Shown here piece by piece: positions 35,725 through 45,900 of a DNA stretch of 64,000 bases; position 1 is the first letter of the stretch, and the number at the start of each line of letters is the position of its first letter. The translations under genes and the position numbers were made by a program. This DNA comes from Bradyrhizobiaceae bacterium Ga0074131 (lineage in GTDB: Bacteria; Pseudomonadota; Alphaproteobacteria; Rhizobiales; Xanthobacteraceae). Location: the NCBI GenBank assembly GCA_001464035.1, contig LNEC01000006.1, forward strand, positions 186,001 through 250,000, read 5' to 3'. Below the pieces are notes generated by a model. It did no database searches, was not told the origin of the DNA, and saw nothing but the letters and a program-made list of their open reading frames with translations.

Positions 35725-38691
35725 TCAACTCCGCCCTTCAACAATATCCCCGAACACCCGGCGCACCTCGGTCTGGGTCTCCTTGACCCGCGCCTCGAGG
35801 GCGGAAAAATCCGGGGCGTCGCCGGCCCGCGCCAGCACGCGCAGCAGATCCTCGCCCGAGGTTTCCGGTTTGAACCGTTCGCTGACGCAGAGCCGCAGGA
35901 TTTGCGTGAGGTCGTGATAAAGCCGGGTCGCCGAACGCAGGGTCTCCGCTGCCGACTGCGGCAGCACGCCGAGCCGCGCGGCGCTGTCGAGCACCTGCAG
36001 CGTCGAGACGTCGAGAATTTCCGGTTTGGCGGCGGCGTGGGCCAGCTGAAGATATTGCGCGATGAAGTCGATATCGACCATGCCGCCTGCGGCATATTTC
36101 AGGTCCCAGATATCGCCCTCGCCCTTCTCCAGCGCGATGGCGCGACGCATGTCCGCGACGTCGCCGGCAACGCTGGTGCGGTCACGCGGCCGCGTCAGCA
36201 CGCCGCGAATGATGTTTTCGATGCGGGCGCGAAATTCCGGCGGGGCCGAGATCACGCGCGCACGGGTCAGCGCCATGTGCTCCCAGGTCCAGGCTTCGCG
36301 TTCCTGATAGTCGGCGAAGGAATCGATCCGCGAGGCCACCGGTCCCGCCCGCCCCGACGGGCGAAGCCGCATATCGACGTCGTAGAGCACGCCGTAATTG
36401 GTCCGCGTCGTGAAAGCGCTGATCAGCCGCTGGGTGAAGCGGGCGAAATACTGGGCGCCGTGCAGCGGCCGTTCGCCGTCGGAGTCCGGATACTCGTGAT
36501 CGAAGTCATACAGCAGGATCAGATCGAGATCGGAGGAGGCGGTCATCTCGCGGCTGCCCAGCCTGCCCATCGCCAGGATCGCGGTCTGCTGCCCCTTGAT
36601 CCGGCCGTGCTGGGCCGCGAACCGGTCGGTGACCAGGCCATGCACCGTGTGGACGATGCCCTCGGCGACGTCGGCGAAGGCGACGCTGGCCTGCTGGGCG
36701 GAGACCGTGCCGGACAGGATCCGGGTGCCGATCAGGAACAGGCTTTCCTGGCCGAACAAGCGCAGCCGGTCGAGAAATTCCTCGTAGGAATTGGCGTCCT
36801 GCAGCGTCGCGGCGAGCCGCGCGGACAATTCACGCTGGTCCGGCATGGCGCCGAAAAATCGCGGATCGATCAGCCCGTCCATGATCTGCGGCTGCCGCGC
36901 CAGCATGTCGCCGAGCCGTGGGGCTGCGCCGAGGATCAGCGCCACCAGCGCGACGAGGTCGCGGTTCTGGCTGAGCAGCGAGATCAGCCGCCCGCCGCGC
37001 TGCAACGCCCCGAGGAAACGGTCGAACGCCGATACCGCATTGTCCGGCTCTTCCGAATGCGCCAGGCCGTCGATCAATCCCGGGATGAACTCGACGAAAG
37101 CGTTACGCGTGGCTTCGACGCGCAGCGCGCGATAGTCGCCGGTCAGCCATTGCTGGACAGTTCCCGCCACCACCACAGGCTTCTTGAAGCCGAGCGAAAC
37201 CAGATGCTCGATCAACCTGGGATCGTCGGGGCCGGCGCTGAAATCCGCCGCGGGCAGCTGCGCGGTGCCGGCCGGATCGCCCTCGAACAGTTTTCCGTAA
37301 TGCCCCTGCACGATGTTCAGATGGCCCAGCAGGTCCTCGGCGAACGCGGCGCGGTTCGCATAGCCGAAGAAATTCGCAAAACGCTCCATCGCCTCGGCGT
37401 CGTCGGGCAAGGCATGGGTCTGCTCGTCCGCGACCATCTGCAGCCGGTGTTCGACCCGCCGCAGGAAGATATAGGCTGCGGTGAGTTCATCGCGCGCGGC
37501 AAAGGTGATCCAGTTGCTGGAGGCCAGCACATCGAGGGCTTCCAGGGTCGGCCGCACCCGCAATTCCGGATGGCGGCCGCCGGCGATCAATTGCTGGGTC
37601 TGTGCGAAAAATTCGATCTCGCGGATGCCGCCCCGCCCGACTTTGACATTGTGCCCCTCGACCGCGATCTCGCTCTGGCCGCGAAAGGTCTGCATCTGCC
37701 GCTTCATGTCATGCACGTCGGCCAGCGCCGCGAAATCCAGATGCTTGCGCCAGACGAAGGGCGCGATTTCCGCCACCAGCGCCTCGCCGGCTTTGGCGTC
37801 GCCGGCGCAGGGCCGCGCCTTGATCATGGCGGCGCGTTCCCAGGTTCGCCCGTCCCGCTCGTAGTAATGCAGCGCCGCGGCCATCGAGATCGCCACCTGG
37901 GTCGAGGACGGATCCGGCCGCAGCCGCAGGTCGACCCGGAACACGTAGCCGTCGCCATTGCGCTGTTGCAATATCCGCGCGAGCGCCTGGGTGACGCGCA
38001 CGAAAAACGTCTGCGGCTCGACGTCGGGCGAAAGCGTCGGCGCCTCGGAATCGAAGAACACGATCAGATCGATGTCGCTGGAATAGTTCAGCTCGCCTGC
38101 ACCCATCTTGCCCATGGCGAGCACGACGAGGCCGCTGTCGTCCTCGGGGCAATCGAAGCTCGGCGGCGCCAGCCTGCCGCGGCCGGCCTCCTGCCGCAGC
38201 AGAAAACGCAGCGCCGCCTGCACCGAAGCGACCGCGAGATCGGTCAGGGCTGCCGTCACACGCATCACCGGCCAGACGCCGCCGATGTCGCACAGCGCGA
38301 TCAGCAGCGCCGCCTCCGATTTCATGCGGCGAAGCAACTGCATCACGTCGGCTTCGGCGGAGGCGGCCGAGACGTCGCGGCGGGTGTTTTCGATGAGCCG
38401 GGCCAGATACAGTTCCGGGTCGCATTCGAGCAACCGGGTCGCCCGCGCGCCATCGGCGCGCAGCAGATCGAACAGATAGGGAGAGGATTCGGCGACGCCG
38501 AGAAGGATGGTTTTGGCGCGTGGAAACAGGCCGGTCAGATCGGCGATCGCAGCCGCCTGCGCCGGCGCCAGATCGGTCAGCCAGTCTGCCAGTCGCCGTT
38601 CGGCTCTATCGGGAGCGGACACATGCGGTCCGTCCACGAACCGCGCGGCCAGACGATGTTGGTCCGCGTCGCCCTTCGCGGATGAGGTCAT
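35725..38691 (-). CDS. glnE: Bifunctional glutamine synthetase adenylyltransferase/deadenylylase
   Basis: A 988-residue enzyme that adds AMP to and removes it from glutamine synthetase in answer to PII proteins, so setting nitrogen assimilation. Two nucleotidyltransferase domains are visible: the deadenylylase half with LGAGELNYSSDIDLIVFFD-like sequence (GAGELNYSSDIDL) and the adenylylase half with MGRLGSREMTASSDLDLILL. Each carries the G-S and D-x-D catalytic pattern. Length is normal for alphaproteobacterial GlnE. The ATG at 38691 overlaps the stop of the upstream histidine kinase by four bases. It converges with the PleC-type gene. Confidence 0.93.
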   Translation of the reverse strand: MTSSAKGDADQHRLAARFVDGPHVSAPDRAERRLADWLTDLAPAQAAAIADLTGLFPRAKTILLGVAESSPYLFDLLRADGARATRLLECDPELYLARLIENTRRDVSAASAEADVMQLLRRMKSEAALLIALCDIGGVWPVMRVTAALTDLAVASVQAALRFLLRQEAGRGRLAPPSFDCPEDDSGLVVLAMGKMGAGELNYSSDIDLIVFFDSEAPTLSPDVEPQTFFVRVTQALARILQQRNGDGYVFRVDLRLRPDPSSTQVAISMAAALHYYERDGRTWERAAMIKARPCAGDAKAGEALVAEIAPFVWRKHLDFAALADVHDMKRQMQTFRGQSEIAVEGHNVKVGRGGIREIEFFAQTQQLIAGGRHPELRVRPTLEALDVLASSNWITFAARDELTAAYIFLRRVEHRLQMVADEQTHALPDDAEAMERFANFFGYANRAAFAEDLLGHLNIVQGHYGKLFEGDPAGTAQLPAADFSAGPDDPRLIEHLVSLGFKKPVVVAGTVQQWLTGDYRALRVEATRNAFVEFIPGLIDGLAHSEEPDNAVSAFDRFLGALQRGGRLISLLSQNRDLVALVALILGAAPRLGDMLARQPQIMDGLIDPRFFGAMPDQRELSARLAATLQDANSYEEFLDRLRLFGQESLFLIGTRILSGTVSAQQASVAFADVAEGIVHTVHGLVTDRFAAQHGRIKGQQTAILAMGRLGSREMTASSDLDLILLYDFDHEYPDSDGERPLHGAQYFARFTQRLISAFTTRTNYGVLYDVDMRLRPSGRAGPVASRIDSFADYQEREAWTWEHMALTRARVISAPPEFRARIENIIRGVLTRPRDRTSVAGDVADMRRAIALEKGEGDIWDLKYAAGGMVDIDFIAQYLQLAHAAAKPEILDVSTLQVLDSAARLGVLPQSAAETLRSATRLYHDLTQILRLCVSERFKPETSGEDLLRVLARAGDAPDFSALEARVKETQTEVRRVFGDIVEGRS

Positions 38692-40157
38692 GCCGCCTTC
38701 TGTGGCACATCCGGCGTTTGAGCCGCAAGCCTGTCGCCGATATCGGTCCGGGCCGGGATCGCCAACGTCGCCGTCAGCCCGGGGTTGTTATCGCCAAGCT
38801 TGAGTTCGCCGCCGTGCAACCTCGCCACCGCCGAGGCCAGGCTCAAGCCCAGACCGGAGCCGGGCTGGGTGCGACTGGCCTCCAGCCGGACAAACCGCTC
38901 CACCGCGTGGCTGCGGTCGGCTTCCGGTATCCCCGGCCCATGGTCGGTGACGCTGAGCAGCACGCAAGCGCCGTCGCGCCGCGCCTCGATCACGATTTCA
39001 TAGCCATCGGCAGCGGTACCGGCGCTCAACGGCTGGATCGAGGGTAGCGGCCTGCCATACTTGATCGCGTTCTCCACGAGATTGGCCAGCGCCTGGCTGA
39101 TCAATTCCCGGTTGCCGTGAAGCGGCGCGGGCGAGGTCTTGACGCGCAAGGTCATGCCGCCGTCTTCCGCCACCGGTTCATAGAGCTCCTGAATGCCCCT
39201 GGCGACGTCGGCGGCGTCGAAATCATCCATATTGCCGCGGGCCTGACCTGACTCGGCGCGCGCGATCATGAGCAGCGCATTGAAGGTGCGGATCAGACCA
39301 TCGGATTCCTCGATGGTTCGTTCCAGGGCGCTGCGGTATTCAGCCTCGCTGCCGGACTTCGCCAGCGCCTCTTCGGCGCGATTGCGCAGCCGCGTCAGCG
39401 GCGTTTTCAGGTCGTGGGCGATGTTGTCGGAAACTTGCTTCAGCCCCATCATCAGGGCTTCGATCCGCTCCAGCATGGCGTTGAGATTTTCCGCCAGACG
39501 GTCGAGTTCGTCGCCGCTGCGCCCGACCGGCAGCCGCCCGGTCAGATCGCCCGCCATGATGCGCTGGGTGGTGCCGGTCATGGCGTCGATGCGCCGCAGC
39601 ACCCGGCGTGCGACGAAGATACCGCCGCCGAGGCCGAGCACGACGACGACCAGCAGCGACCATTGCGCGGCTTTGACGACGATGCCGAACAGCCGCCGCC
39701 GTTCCTCCAGGTCGCGCCCGATCAGCAGCCGGAAACCGCTGGAGAGTTCGCTGACACGCACCAGCGCGCGGTGGTCGCGGGGGATGTCCTGTTCGTCGAG
39801 CCGACGGTAGGCGGTCTCCGACCACCCCGAAGTCGCCATCACGCCCGGCGCCAGCGAGCCGACATTGCCGGCGACCGCCTGCCCCGTCGGCGTGGTCACC
39901 AGATAGAGATTGGCGCCGGGCCGCAGCGCCCGGTTCTCGATCGTGAACACCAGCCCGCGCAGTCCGCGCCGCGCATAGATCTCGCTGATCTCGCCGGCTT
40001 CCGCATTCACGGTGGTGGTGATCTGCTCGGTGATCAGCCGTCGCGTATTCCAGGCGAAATAGCCCAGCAGTGAAGCAGCAAACAGCGCAAACAGCAGCAG
40101 ATAGACCAGCGTCAGGCGGAACGCCGTGGTGCGGATCAGCTTACCGAATGCCGTCAC
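38688..40157 (-). CDS. Two-component sensor histidine kinase (HAMP-HisKA-HATPase)
   Basis: A 489-residue membrane kinase of the EnvZ/PhoR class. Helix 1 is at residues about 14-35, a periplasmic domain follows, helix 2 is at about 167-183 and HAMP at 184-237. The phosphorylated histidine is His248 in DNIAHDLKTPLTRLR. The ATPase domain has the N-box NLVENAIKYGRP, DHGPGIPEADR and GSGLGLSLA. The gene overlaps its response regulator upstream by 17 bases and glnE downstream by four. This RR-HK pair lies between degP and glnE, which, as I recall, matches Sinorhizobium meliloti. The signal sensed is unknown; proximity to degP suggests envelope stress as a possibility only. Confidence 0.88.
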   Translation of the reverse strand: MTAFGKLIRTTAFRLTLVYLLLFALFAASLLGYFAWNTRRLITEQITTTVNAEAGEISEIYARRGLRGLVFTIENRALRPGANLYLVTTPTGQAVAGNVGSLAPGVMATSGWSETAYRRLDEQDIPRDHRALVRVSELSSGFRLLIGRDLEERRRLFGIVVKAAQWSLLVVVVLGLGGGIFVARRVLRRIDAMTGTTQRIMAGDLTGRLPVGRSGDELDRLAENLNAMLERIEALMMGLKQVSDNIAHDLKTPLTRLRNRAEEALAKSGSEAEYRSALERTIEESDGLIRTFNALLMIARAESGQARGNMDDFDAADVARGIQELYEPVAEDGGMTLRVKTSPAPLHGNRELISQALANLVENAIKYGRPLPSIQPLSAGTAADGYEIVIEARRDGACVLLSVTDHGPGIPEADRSHAVERFVRLEASRTQPGSGLGLSLASAVARLHGGELKLGDNNPGLTATLAIPARTDIGDRLAAQTPDVPQKAA

Positions 40158-40821
40158 GGATCATGTATCCCGCGCCGCGGATCGTGTGCAGCAAGGGCCG
40201 CTCGAAACCCTTGTCGATCTTGGAGCGCAGCCGCGAAATATGCACGTCGATGACGTTGGTCTGCGGATCAAAATGATAGTCCCAGACGTTTTCCAAGAGC
40301 ATGGTCCGCGTCACCACCTGCCCCGCATGCTTCATCAGATATTCCAGCAACCGGAACTCGCGCGGCTGCAGCGTCAGTTCGTCCTTGCCGCGGGCGACGC
40401 GATGCGACAGCCGGTCGAGTTCGAGATCGCCGACGCGATAACTGGTTTCCTCGGCCGGACCGCCATGGCGCCGCGACAGCACTTCGACGCGCGCCAGCAG
40501 CTCGGCAAAGGCATAGGGTTTCGGCAGGTAATCGTCGCCGCCAGCGCGCAGACCCTTGATGCGGTCGTCGACCTGGCCGAGCGCCGAGAGAATCAGCACC
40601 GGCGTGCGGTTGCCCTTCTCGCGCAAGCTCCCGATCAGCGAAAGGCCGTCGCGCTTGGGCAGCATGCGGTCGACCACCAGCACGTCATAGTCGCCGGTTT
40701 CGGCAAGTGAGAGGCCTTCCTCGCCGTCGCCGGCGAGATCGGCGATGTGCCCGACCTCGCGAAACGCCTTGACCAGATAGTCGGCGGACTCGCGGTCGTC
40801 TTCGATGATCAGGAGGCGCAT
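40141..40821 (-). CDS. OmpR-family response regulator
   Basis: A 226-residue regulator. The receiver domain starts MRLLIIEDDRESADYL and has the phosphoacceptor aspartate in DVLVVDRMLP and the conserved lysine in YLPKPYAF. The winged-helix output domain shows LTLQPREFRLLEYLMKHAG and NVIDVHISRLRSKIDKGF. I use the ATG at 40821, where the receiver begins; an ATG at 40866 would add 15 residues and has an equally weak ribosome-binding site. It is cotranscribed with the downstream histidine kinase and lies downstream of degP, separated from it by an intrinsic terminator. Confidence 0.87.
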   Translation of the reverse strand: MRLLIIEDDRESADYLVKAFREVGHIADLAGDGEEGLSLAETGDYDVLVVDRMLPKRDGLSLIGSLREKGNRTPVLILSALGQVDDRIKGLRAGGDDYLPKPYAFAELLARVEVLSRRHGGPAEETSYRVGDLELDRLSHRVARGKDELTLQPREFRLLEYLMKHAGQVVTRTMLLENVWDYHFDPQTNVIDVHISRLRSKIDKGFERPLLHTIRGAGYMIRDGIR

Positions 40822-40917
40822 ATGGCGATCGTTGGCGGTCGAGGCGGTTGAGCTTTCTGTCACCATGGCGCGGCCGGCATCCTCATGCAAGGCGACCCGT
40901 CGCCTCGCGGTTGAGCG

Positions 40918-40955
40918 AAAAAAGCGGGCGGTGAAGCTGGGGGACTTCACCGCCC
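40918..40955 (-). terminator. Intrinsic terminator of degP
   Basis: Perfect 11-bp stem (GGGCGGTGAAG at 40926-40936 with 40945-40955), with six A residues at 40918-40923 that read as a U-tract on the minus strand. It separates degP from the response-regulator operon. Confidence 0.9.
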
Positions 40956-41096
40956 TTAGGCCCTTCCGACGGAGGGGGGCGTATTCCACCGGAAGGTAGC
41001 GGTAGGGAGCGGGTTTTTAAGGCCCGCCCCCCGGAAAGAGCCGTCGGCGGGGGCGACTGATGCCGGCGACACCCTCCATCTCGCGAAGCTCGATGC

Positions 41097-42689
41097 TCAG
41101 CCCTTGGCCAGCGGCACCGCGACGAAGCGCGACGATCCACCGCTCTTGACCCGCATCAGCACACTGTTCTTGTTCTCGGTGCGCGCTGCATTGATGGCTT
41201 CGCGCACGTCTCCGGCATTGGTGACGCTCTTGCCGGCGACCTCGAGAATCACGTCGCCTTCCTTGAAGCCACGCTCTGCCGCAGCACTCTTCGGGACGAC
41301 CTCGGTCACCACGACGCCGTCCTTGCCGGCGCCGGCAACGCTGTTGGCGGGCGCGAGGGTCAGACCGAGCCTCGGCTCGTCGGTGCCCTTGTTGGCGCTA
41401 CCCTTGTCCTTGTCGGTGTCGGCCTTGGCTTCCACCGTGTTCGGCAACTGGCCGAGCGTCAGGTTGACGACCTTGTCCTGGCCCTTGCTCAGCACGTTGA
41501 GCTTCACCGCTGCGCCGGGCGCCAGGGCGCCGATGGTGCGGGCGAGTTCGCGGGCATCCTTGACCGGCTCGCCATTGACCGCCGTGATCACGTCGCCGGA
41601 CTGGATGCCGGCCTTCGCGGCCGGACCGTTGGCCTGCGGTTCCGCAACCAGCGCGCCTTCGGCCTTCTTGAGACCGAGGCTGTCGGCGATATCGGCCGTC
41701 ACCGGCTGGATCTGGACGCCGATCCAGCCGCGGCTGACCGAGCCCTTGTCCTTGAGCTGGGCAATCACGCTCTTCACGGTCGATGCCGGGATCGAGAACG
41801 CAATGCCGACGCTGCCGCCGGACGGCGAGTAGATCGCGGTATTGACACCCATCACTTCGCCCTCGGTATTGAAGGCCGGGCCACCCGAATTGCCTTTGTT
41901 CACGGGCGCGTCGATCTGGATGAAATCGTCATACGGGCCGTTGCCGATGTCGCGGCCGCTGGCCGAAACGATGCCGGCCGTGACCGAGCCGCCGAGGCCA
42001 AAGGGATTGCCAACCGCCAGCACCCAGTCGCCGATCCGGGGCTTGCCGTCGGAAAGCTTGGCGAACGGGAAGTCGGTTCGGCCGTCGACCTTGATCAGCG
42101 CGAGATCGGTGCGCTGGTCGGTGCCGATCACCTTGGCGGTGTAGGTCTTGCCGTCGTCCATCGTGACTTCGACTTTGTCGGCGCCATCGACCACGTGGTT
42201 GTTGGTCACGGCAAAACCATCGGCCGAGATGAAGAAGCCGGAACCCTGACCCGTCACCGGGCCGCGGCCGCGGGGGCCGCCGCGCAGGCCCGGGGGCAAG
42301 CCGTCGGGCCCGCCGAAGCGCTTGAAAAAGCGCTCCATCGGCGAGCCCGGCTGGAACGGTGAGTCGTCGTTGTTATTGTTGGAACTATCGTCCTTACTCG
42401 CGCTCTTCTCGGCGATATTGATCCTGACGGAAATCACCGACGGCTTCACGCGCTCGACGATGTCGGCGAAGCCGGTGGGCTTCTCCACCTTGCGGACCTC
42501 TGCGCTGACCTGCGCATGCGCTGTGCTGCTGAACACATCAACGGGGCCTTGGGAGGGGCTGAAGCCGTAAACGGCGACGCCGAGGCCGGCCGCGACCGAG
42601 GCCATCAGCGCGAATTTGCGAGCTGAGAACAGGCGGTGGCGCGGTGCGCGATACGACGGAAGCGACGAGAAATCGGTGGGTTCGGTCAT
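41097..42689 (-). CDS. degP: Do-family periplasmic serine protease DegP/HtrA
   Basis: A 530-residue periplasmic protease and chaperone. An N-terminal signal anchor is visible near residues 26-44 (FALMASVAAGLGVAVYG). The catalytic triad is His165 (TNNHVVDG), Asp195 (QRTDLALIK) and Ser268 (GNSGGP). Two PDZ domains follow (about 300-390 and 430-520). The Asn/Asp-rich DDSSNNNNDDS stretch before the protease domain is the Q-linker or LA loop. I start at 42689, where the signal anchor fits; the longer frame reaches into the degP-cycL spacer. It lies directly downstream of the cycHJKL operon, a known order in rhizobia. Confidence 0.92.
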   Translation of the reverse strand: MTEPTDFSSLPSYRAPRHRLFSARKFALMASVAAGLGVAVYGFSPSQGPVDVFSSTAHAQVSAEVRKVEKPTGFADIVERVKPSVISVRINIAEKSASKDDSSNNNNDDSPFQPGSPMERFFKRFGGPDGLPPGLRGGPRGRGPVTGQGSGFFISADGFAVTNNHVVDGADKVEVTMDDGKTYTAKVIGTDQRTDLALIKVDGRTDFPFAKLSDGKPRIGDWVLAVGNPFGLGGSVTAGIVSASGRDIGNGPYDDFIQIDAPVNKGNSGGPAFNTEGEVMGVNTAIYSPSGGSVGIAFSIPASTVKSVIAQLKDKGSVSRGWIGVQIQPVTADIADSLGLKKAEGALVAEPQANGPAAKAGIQSGDVITAVNGEPVKDARELARTIGALAPGAAVKLNVLSKGQDKVVNLTLGQLPNTVEAKADTDKDKGSANKGTDEPRLGLTLAPANSVAGAGKDGVVVTEVVPKSAAAERGFKEGDVILEVAGKSVTNAGDVREAINAARTENKNSVLMRVKSGGSSRFVAVPLAKG

Positions 42690-42860
42690 TGAGCAAATCT
42701 CCAAAGCCTGATTCGACGGTGCCGGGGGCGAGCACCTTACGGATCTGAAGATGGGCATCTCAGCCTTACGGCGCGCTGGCGGGGGAATTAAACTTTTGTA
42801 ATGAAGGGGTGATGCAGCTGCGGCGGAACATCGCACTGCCACAATGGGTTAGCCGCGGGG

Positions 42861-43361
42861 CTAGACCTGCTCGTCCTTCGCCGTCCTGCCAGATATCAGC
42901 GCCTCGACCCGGGCTTCCTCTTCCGCAGTCAATTTGACCAGCGAGTCATCGGCCCGGGCCGAAGATCCGTAGCGGCGCCGGCCATAGGCCCAGAGCGCGA
43001 GCCCGCCTCCGGCCAGCGCCAGCGGCGGCAACAGCCACAGCAACAGGGTGCGGGAATTGAGCCGGGGCTTCAGCAGCACGAACTCGCCGTAGCGCGCCAC
43101 CAGGAAGTCGATCACCTGGGCGTCGCTGTCGCCGGAGGCGATCCGCTCTCGCACCAACAGGCGCAAGTCGCGCGCCAGCGGCGCATCGGAATCGTCGATC
43201 GACTGGTTCTGACACACCATGCAGCGCAGTTCACGCGACAACTCCCGTGCCCGGGATTCCTTGCCCGGATCGGACATGATCTCGTCGGGTTGCACGGCGT
43301 GCGCACCCGTCGACCCCGCGATCACGGCAATGGCAAGCACGCAGGCGCGGATTTTTTTCAA
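42861..43361 (-). CDS. cycL: Cytochrome c maturation protein CcmH (CycL)
   Basis: A 166-residue membrane-anchored thioredoxin-like subunit that reduces apocytochrome c and works with CcmF in heme ligation. Signal peptide residues 1-22; the redox motif is LRCMVCQNQS; a C-terminal helix (LLLWLLPPLALAGGGLALWA) anchors it. It begins with TTG at 43361, supported by GGAG at seven to eight bases and by the correct signal peptide; no in-frame ATG keeps that peptide. Five bases downstream of cycK, it ends the operon. Confidence 0.9.
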   Translation of the reverse strand: MKKIRACVLAIAVIAGSTGAHAVQPDEIMSDPGKESRARELSRELRCMVCQNQSIDDSDAPLARDLRLLVRERIASGDSDAQVIDFLVARYGEFVLLKPRLNSRTLLLWLLPPLALAGGGLALWAYGRRRYGSSARADDSLVKLTAEEEARVEALISGRTAKDEQV

Positions 43362-43365
43362 TCGA

Positions 43366-45348
43366 TCACTCCGCCGCCTGCAGTCCGCGCAGGGCCTTCG
43401 CGGGCTTCGGCGCCCCGACCCGCAGCCGGCGGTCCGACACCGACAGCAGGCCGCCGAACGCCATCAACATTGGGCCCCACCAGATCAGCAGCACCATCGG
43501 CTTGTGATAGATCCGCACCGCGATCGCGCCGTCGGCGGTGGTCTCGCCCAGCGAGATATAAAGCTGGCTCGCGCCGCGCGTCAGCAACGCGGCCTCGGTG
43601 GTCGAGGACGCCCGCGCTGTGAAGTTGCGCTTGGACGGCGTCATCTCGCCGAGCCGCCGTCCATCGAGGCTGACCGTGAACTGCGCCTGCATTTCGCGGA
43701 AGTTCGGCCCCGGCCGCTGCGTCACGCCGTCGAGTTTCAGTTCGTAGCCGGCAATTTTTGCGACATCGTCGGACCTCATCGTCGCGATATATTCGCTGTT
43801 CCAGGTGGTTTCGCAGACGATCCCGATCAGGGCGACGCCGACGCCGGCATGCGCGAACGCCGAGCCCCAGGTCGCACGCGGCAGTCCCCGCGCGCGCCGC
43901 GTGGCCGTTGCGAACGGCACCCGGAACAGGCCAGTACGCTCGGCAAGATCGGTCAAGGCACCCGCAATGACGAAGACGGCGAGCCCGATGGCGAGCGGCG
44001 CGAAGGCATTGCCGCCGCGCGTCCACGCCCACAGCATGGCGACCGCAAGCAGCGCCGCGATCCCGGCCGCGGTCAGGCGCTGCGCCGCGCCGAGCAGATC
44101 GCCGCGCTTCCACGCCAGCAGCGGTCCGAACGGCACCGCGATCATCAAGGGCAGGAACAGCGGCCCGAAGGTCAGATTGAAGAACGGCGCGCCGACCGAA
44201 ATCTTGTCGCCGGTCAAGACTTCCAGCGCCAGCGGATACAGCGTTCCGATGAACACGGTCGCGCACGCCGCGGTAAGGAACAGGTTGTTGAGCACCAGCG
44301 CGCCCTCGCGCGAGATCGGCGCGAACAGCCCGCCCTGCTTCAGCGCCGACGCCCGCCAGGCATAGAGCGAAAGGCTGCCGCCGATGAAGACGCACAGGAT
44401 CAGAAGGATGAACACGCCCCGGGTCGGATCGGTCGCGAACGCATGCACCGATGTCAGCACGCCGGAGCGCACCAGGAAGGTGCCGAGCAGCGACAACGAG
44501 AAGGTCAGGATCGACAACAGGATGGTCCAGACCTTAAGCGCGTTGCGCTTTTCCATCACCACGGCGGAGTGCAGCAGCGCGGTGCCCGCCAGCCACGGCA
44601 TCAGCGAGGCGTTCTCGACCGGATCCCAGAACCACCAGCCGCCCCAGCCGAGTTCGTAATAGGCCCAGTACGAGCCCATCGCGATGCCGAGAGTGAGGAA
44701 TATCCACGCCACCAGCGTCCATGGCCGCACCCAGCGCGCCCATGCCGCGTCGATCCGGCCCTCGAGCAGTGCCGCGACGGCGAATGAAAACGAGATCGAG
44801 AAGCCGACATAGCCGAGATAGAGCATCGGCGGATGCACCGCGAGGCCGATGTCCTGCAGCACGGGATTGAGGTCGCGACCCTCGATCGGCGGGCTGGCGA
44901 TGCGAAGGAACGGATTCGAGGTGATCAGGATGAACAGATAGAACGCGCTGGCGACCCAGCCCTGCACCGCCAGAACATACGCGCGTAGCGACAGCGGCAG
45001 ATTGTTGCCGAACGCGGCGACCAGGCCGCCGAACAGAGCTAGGATAGACACCCACAGCAGCATGGATCCTTCATGATTGCCCCATACGCCGGTGATCTTG
45101 TAGAGCAGCGGTTTGGTCGAATGCGAGTTCTCGTAAACGTTGACGACGGAGAAATCGGAAACGATGTACAAGGCAACCAGCGCCGCGAACGATGCCGCCA
45201 CGAACAGCAGCTGCGCCAGCGCGGTGGCGCGCGCGACATTCATCAGGGCGGGATCGCGCCAGCGCGCGCCGAGAATCGGCACCGTGGACTGGATCAAGGC
45301 CAGCGCCAGCGCCAGCACCAGTGCGTAATGTCCTGATTCCGCGATCAC
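43366..45348 (-). CDS. cycK: Heme lyase CcmF (CycK)
   Basis: A 660-residue membrane protein with about 14 or 15 helices that attaches heme to apocytochrome c with CcmH and CcmI. The tryptophan-rich heme-handling motif is [20 protein letters not shown], and [18 protein letters not shown] is the second strong signature. The start is GTG at 45348, overlapping the cycJ stop by four bases. Length is normal. It is part of cycHJKL. Confidence 0.94.
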   Translation of the reverse strand: MIAESGHYALVLALALALIQSTVPILGARWRDPALMNVARATALAQLLFVAASFAALVALYIVSDFSVVNVYENSHSTKPLLYKITGVWGNHEGSMLLWVSILALFGGLVAAFGNNLPLSLRAYVLAVQGWVASAFYLFILITSNPFLRIASPPIEGRDLNPVLQDIGLAVHPPMLYLGYVGFSISFSFAVAALLEGRIDAAWARWVRPWTLVAWIFLTLGIAMGSYWAYYELGWGGWWFWDPVENASLMPWLAGTALLHSAVVMEKRNALKVWTILLSILTFSLSLLGTFLVRSGVLTSVHAFATDPTRGVFILLILCVFIGGSLSLYAWRASALKQGGLFAPISREGALVLNNLFLTAACATVFIGTLYPLALEVLTGDKISVGAPFFNLTFGPLFLPLMIAVPFGPLLAWKRGDLLGAAQRLTAAGIAALLAVAMLWAWTRGGNAFAPLAIGLAVFVIAGALTDLAERTGLFRVPFATATRRARGLPRATWGSAFAHAGVGVALIGIVCETTWNSEYIATMRSDDVAKIAGYELKLDGVTQRPGPNFREMQAQFTVSLDGRRLGEMTPSKRNFTARASSTTEAALLTRGASQLYISLGETTADGAIAVRIYHKPMVLLIWWGPMLMAFGGLLSVSDRRLRVGAPKPAKALRGLQAAE

Positions 45349-45860
45349 TGCGAAACTCCTTGTTTCGCCTGCGACGCGCCCTGCGTGGCGGCAGCGGGTT
45401 TGGCGTCGTAAGCCGGCTTCGCGCCGTAATCGTCCTTCCAGTGCCCCTGCTTCTTCAGCGCGTCCGCGACTTCCTTGGGCATGTAGGTCTCATCGTGCTT
45501 GGCCAGCACGGTGTCGGCCTTGAACACGCCCGCTGCATCGAGGGCGCCTTCGGCGACTACGCCCTGCCCTTCGCGAAACAGATCGGGCAGAATGCCCTTG
45601 AAGGAAACCGGCAGCGCGGCGCTGCCATCGGCAACCTGGAACGTGACCGCAAGATTGTCGCCACGGACCAGCGATCCCGGCTGCACCAGTCCGCCAAGGC
45701 GGAAACGCTTGCCGGCGACAACAGGTTTTTCGGCCAGCATCGTAGGCGTCGAAAAGAACACGATCGAATCGCGCATCGCGTTCAGCACCAGGGCCGCCGC
45801 GACGGCGAGTACCGCGAGCGAGCCGCCGATCATGGTCAAACGCCGCTGCTTGCGCGTCAT
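45345..45860 (-). CDS. cycJ: Heme chaperone CcmE (CycJ)
   Basis: A 171-residue periplasmic heme chaperone with an N-terminal membrane anchor (about residues 8-28). The OB-fold core carries [18 protein letters not shown], and the covalent heme-binding histidine is in [13 protein letters not shown], where HDExYMPKEV is diagnostic. It delivers heme to CcmF. It overlaps cycK by four bases and follows cycH by 40. Confidence 0.94.
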   Translation of the reverse strand: MTRKQRRLTMIGGSLAVLAVAAALVLNAMRDSIVFFSTPTMLAEKPVVAGKRFRLGGLVQPGSLVRGDNLAVTFQVADGSAALPVSFKGILPDLFREGQGVVAEGALDAAGVFKADTVLAKHDETYMPKEVADALKKQGHWKDDYGAKPAYDAKPAAATQGASQAKQGVSQ

Positions 45861-45900
45861 GCCGGGCCTCTGGTTTCTCGCGTGATTTCCGGCATCATGA

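Noticed and set aside
35677..38685. Very long plus-strand frame of 1002 codons opposite glnE
   Set aside because: Antisense shadow of glnE in GC-rich DNA, with Arg- and His-rich low-complexity sequence and no domain.
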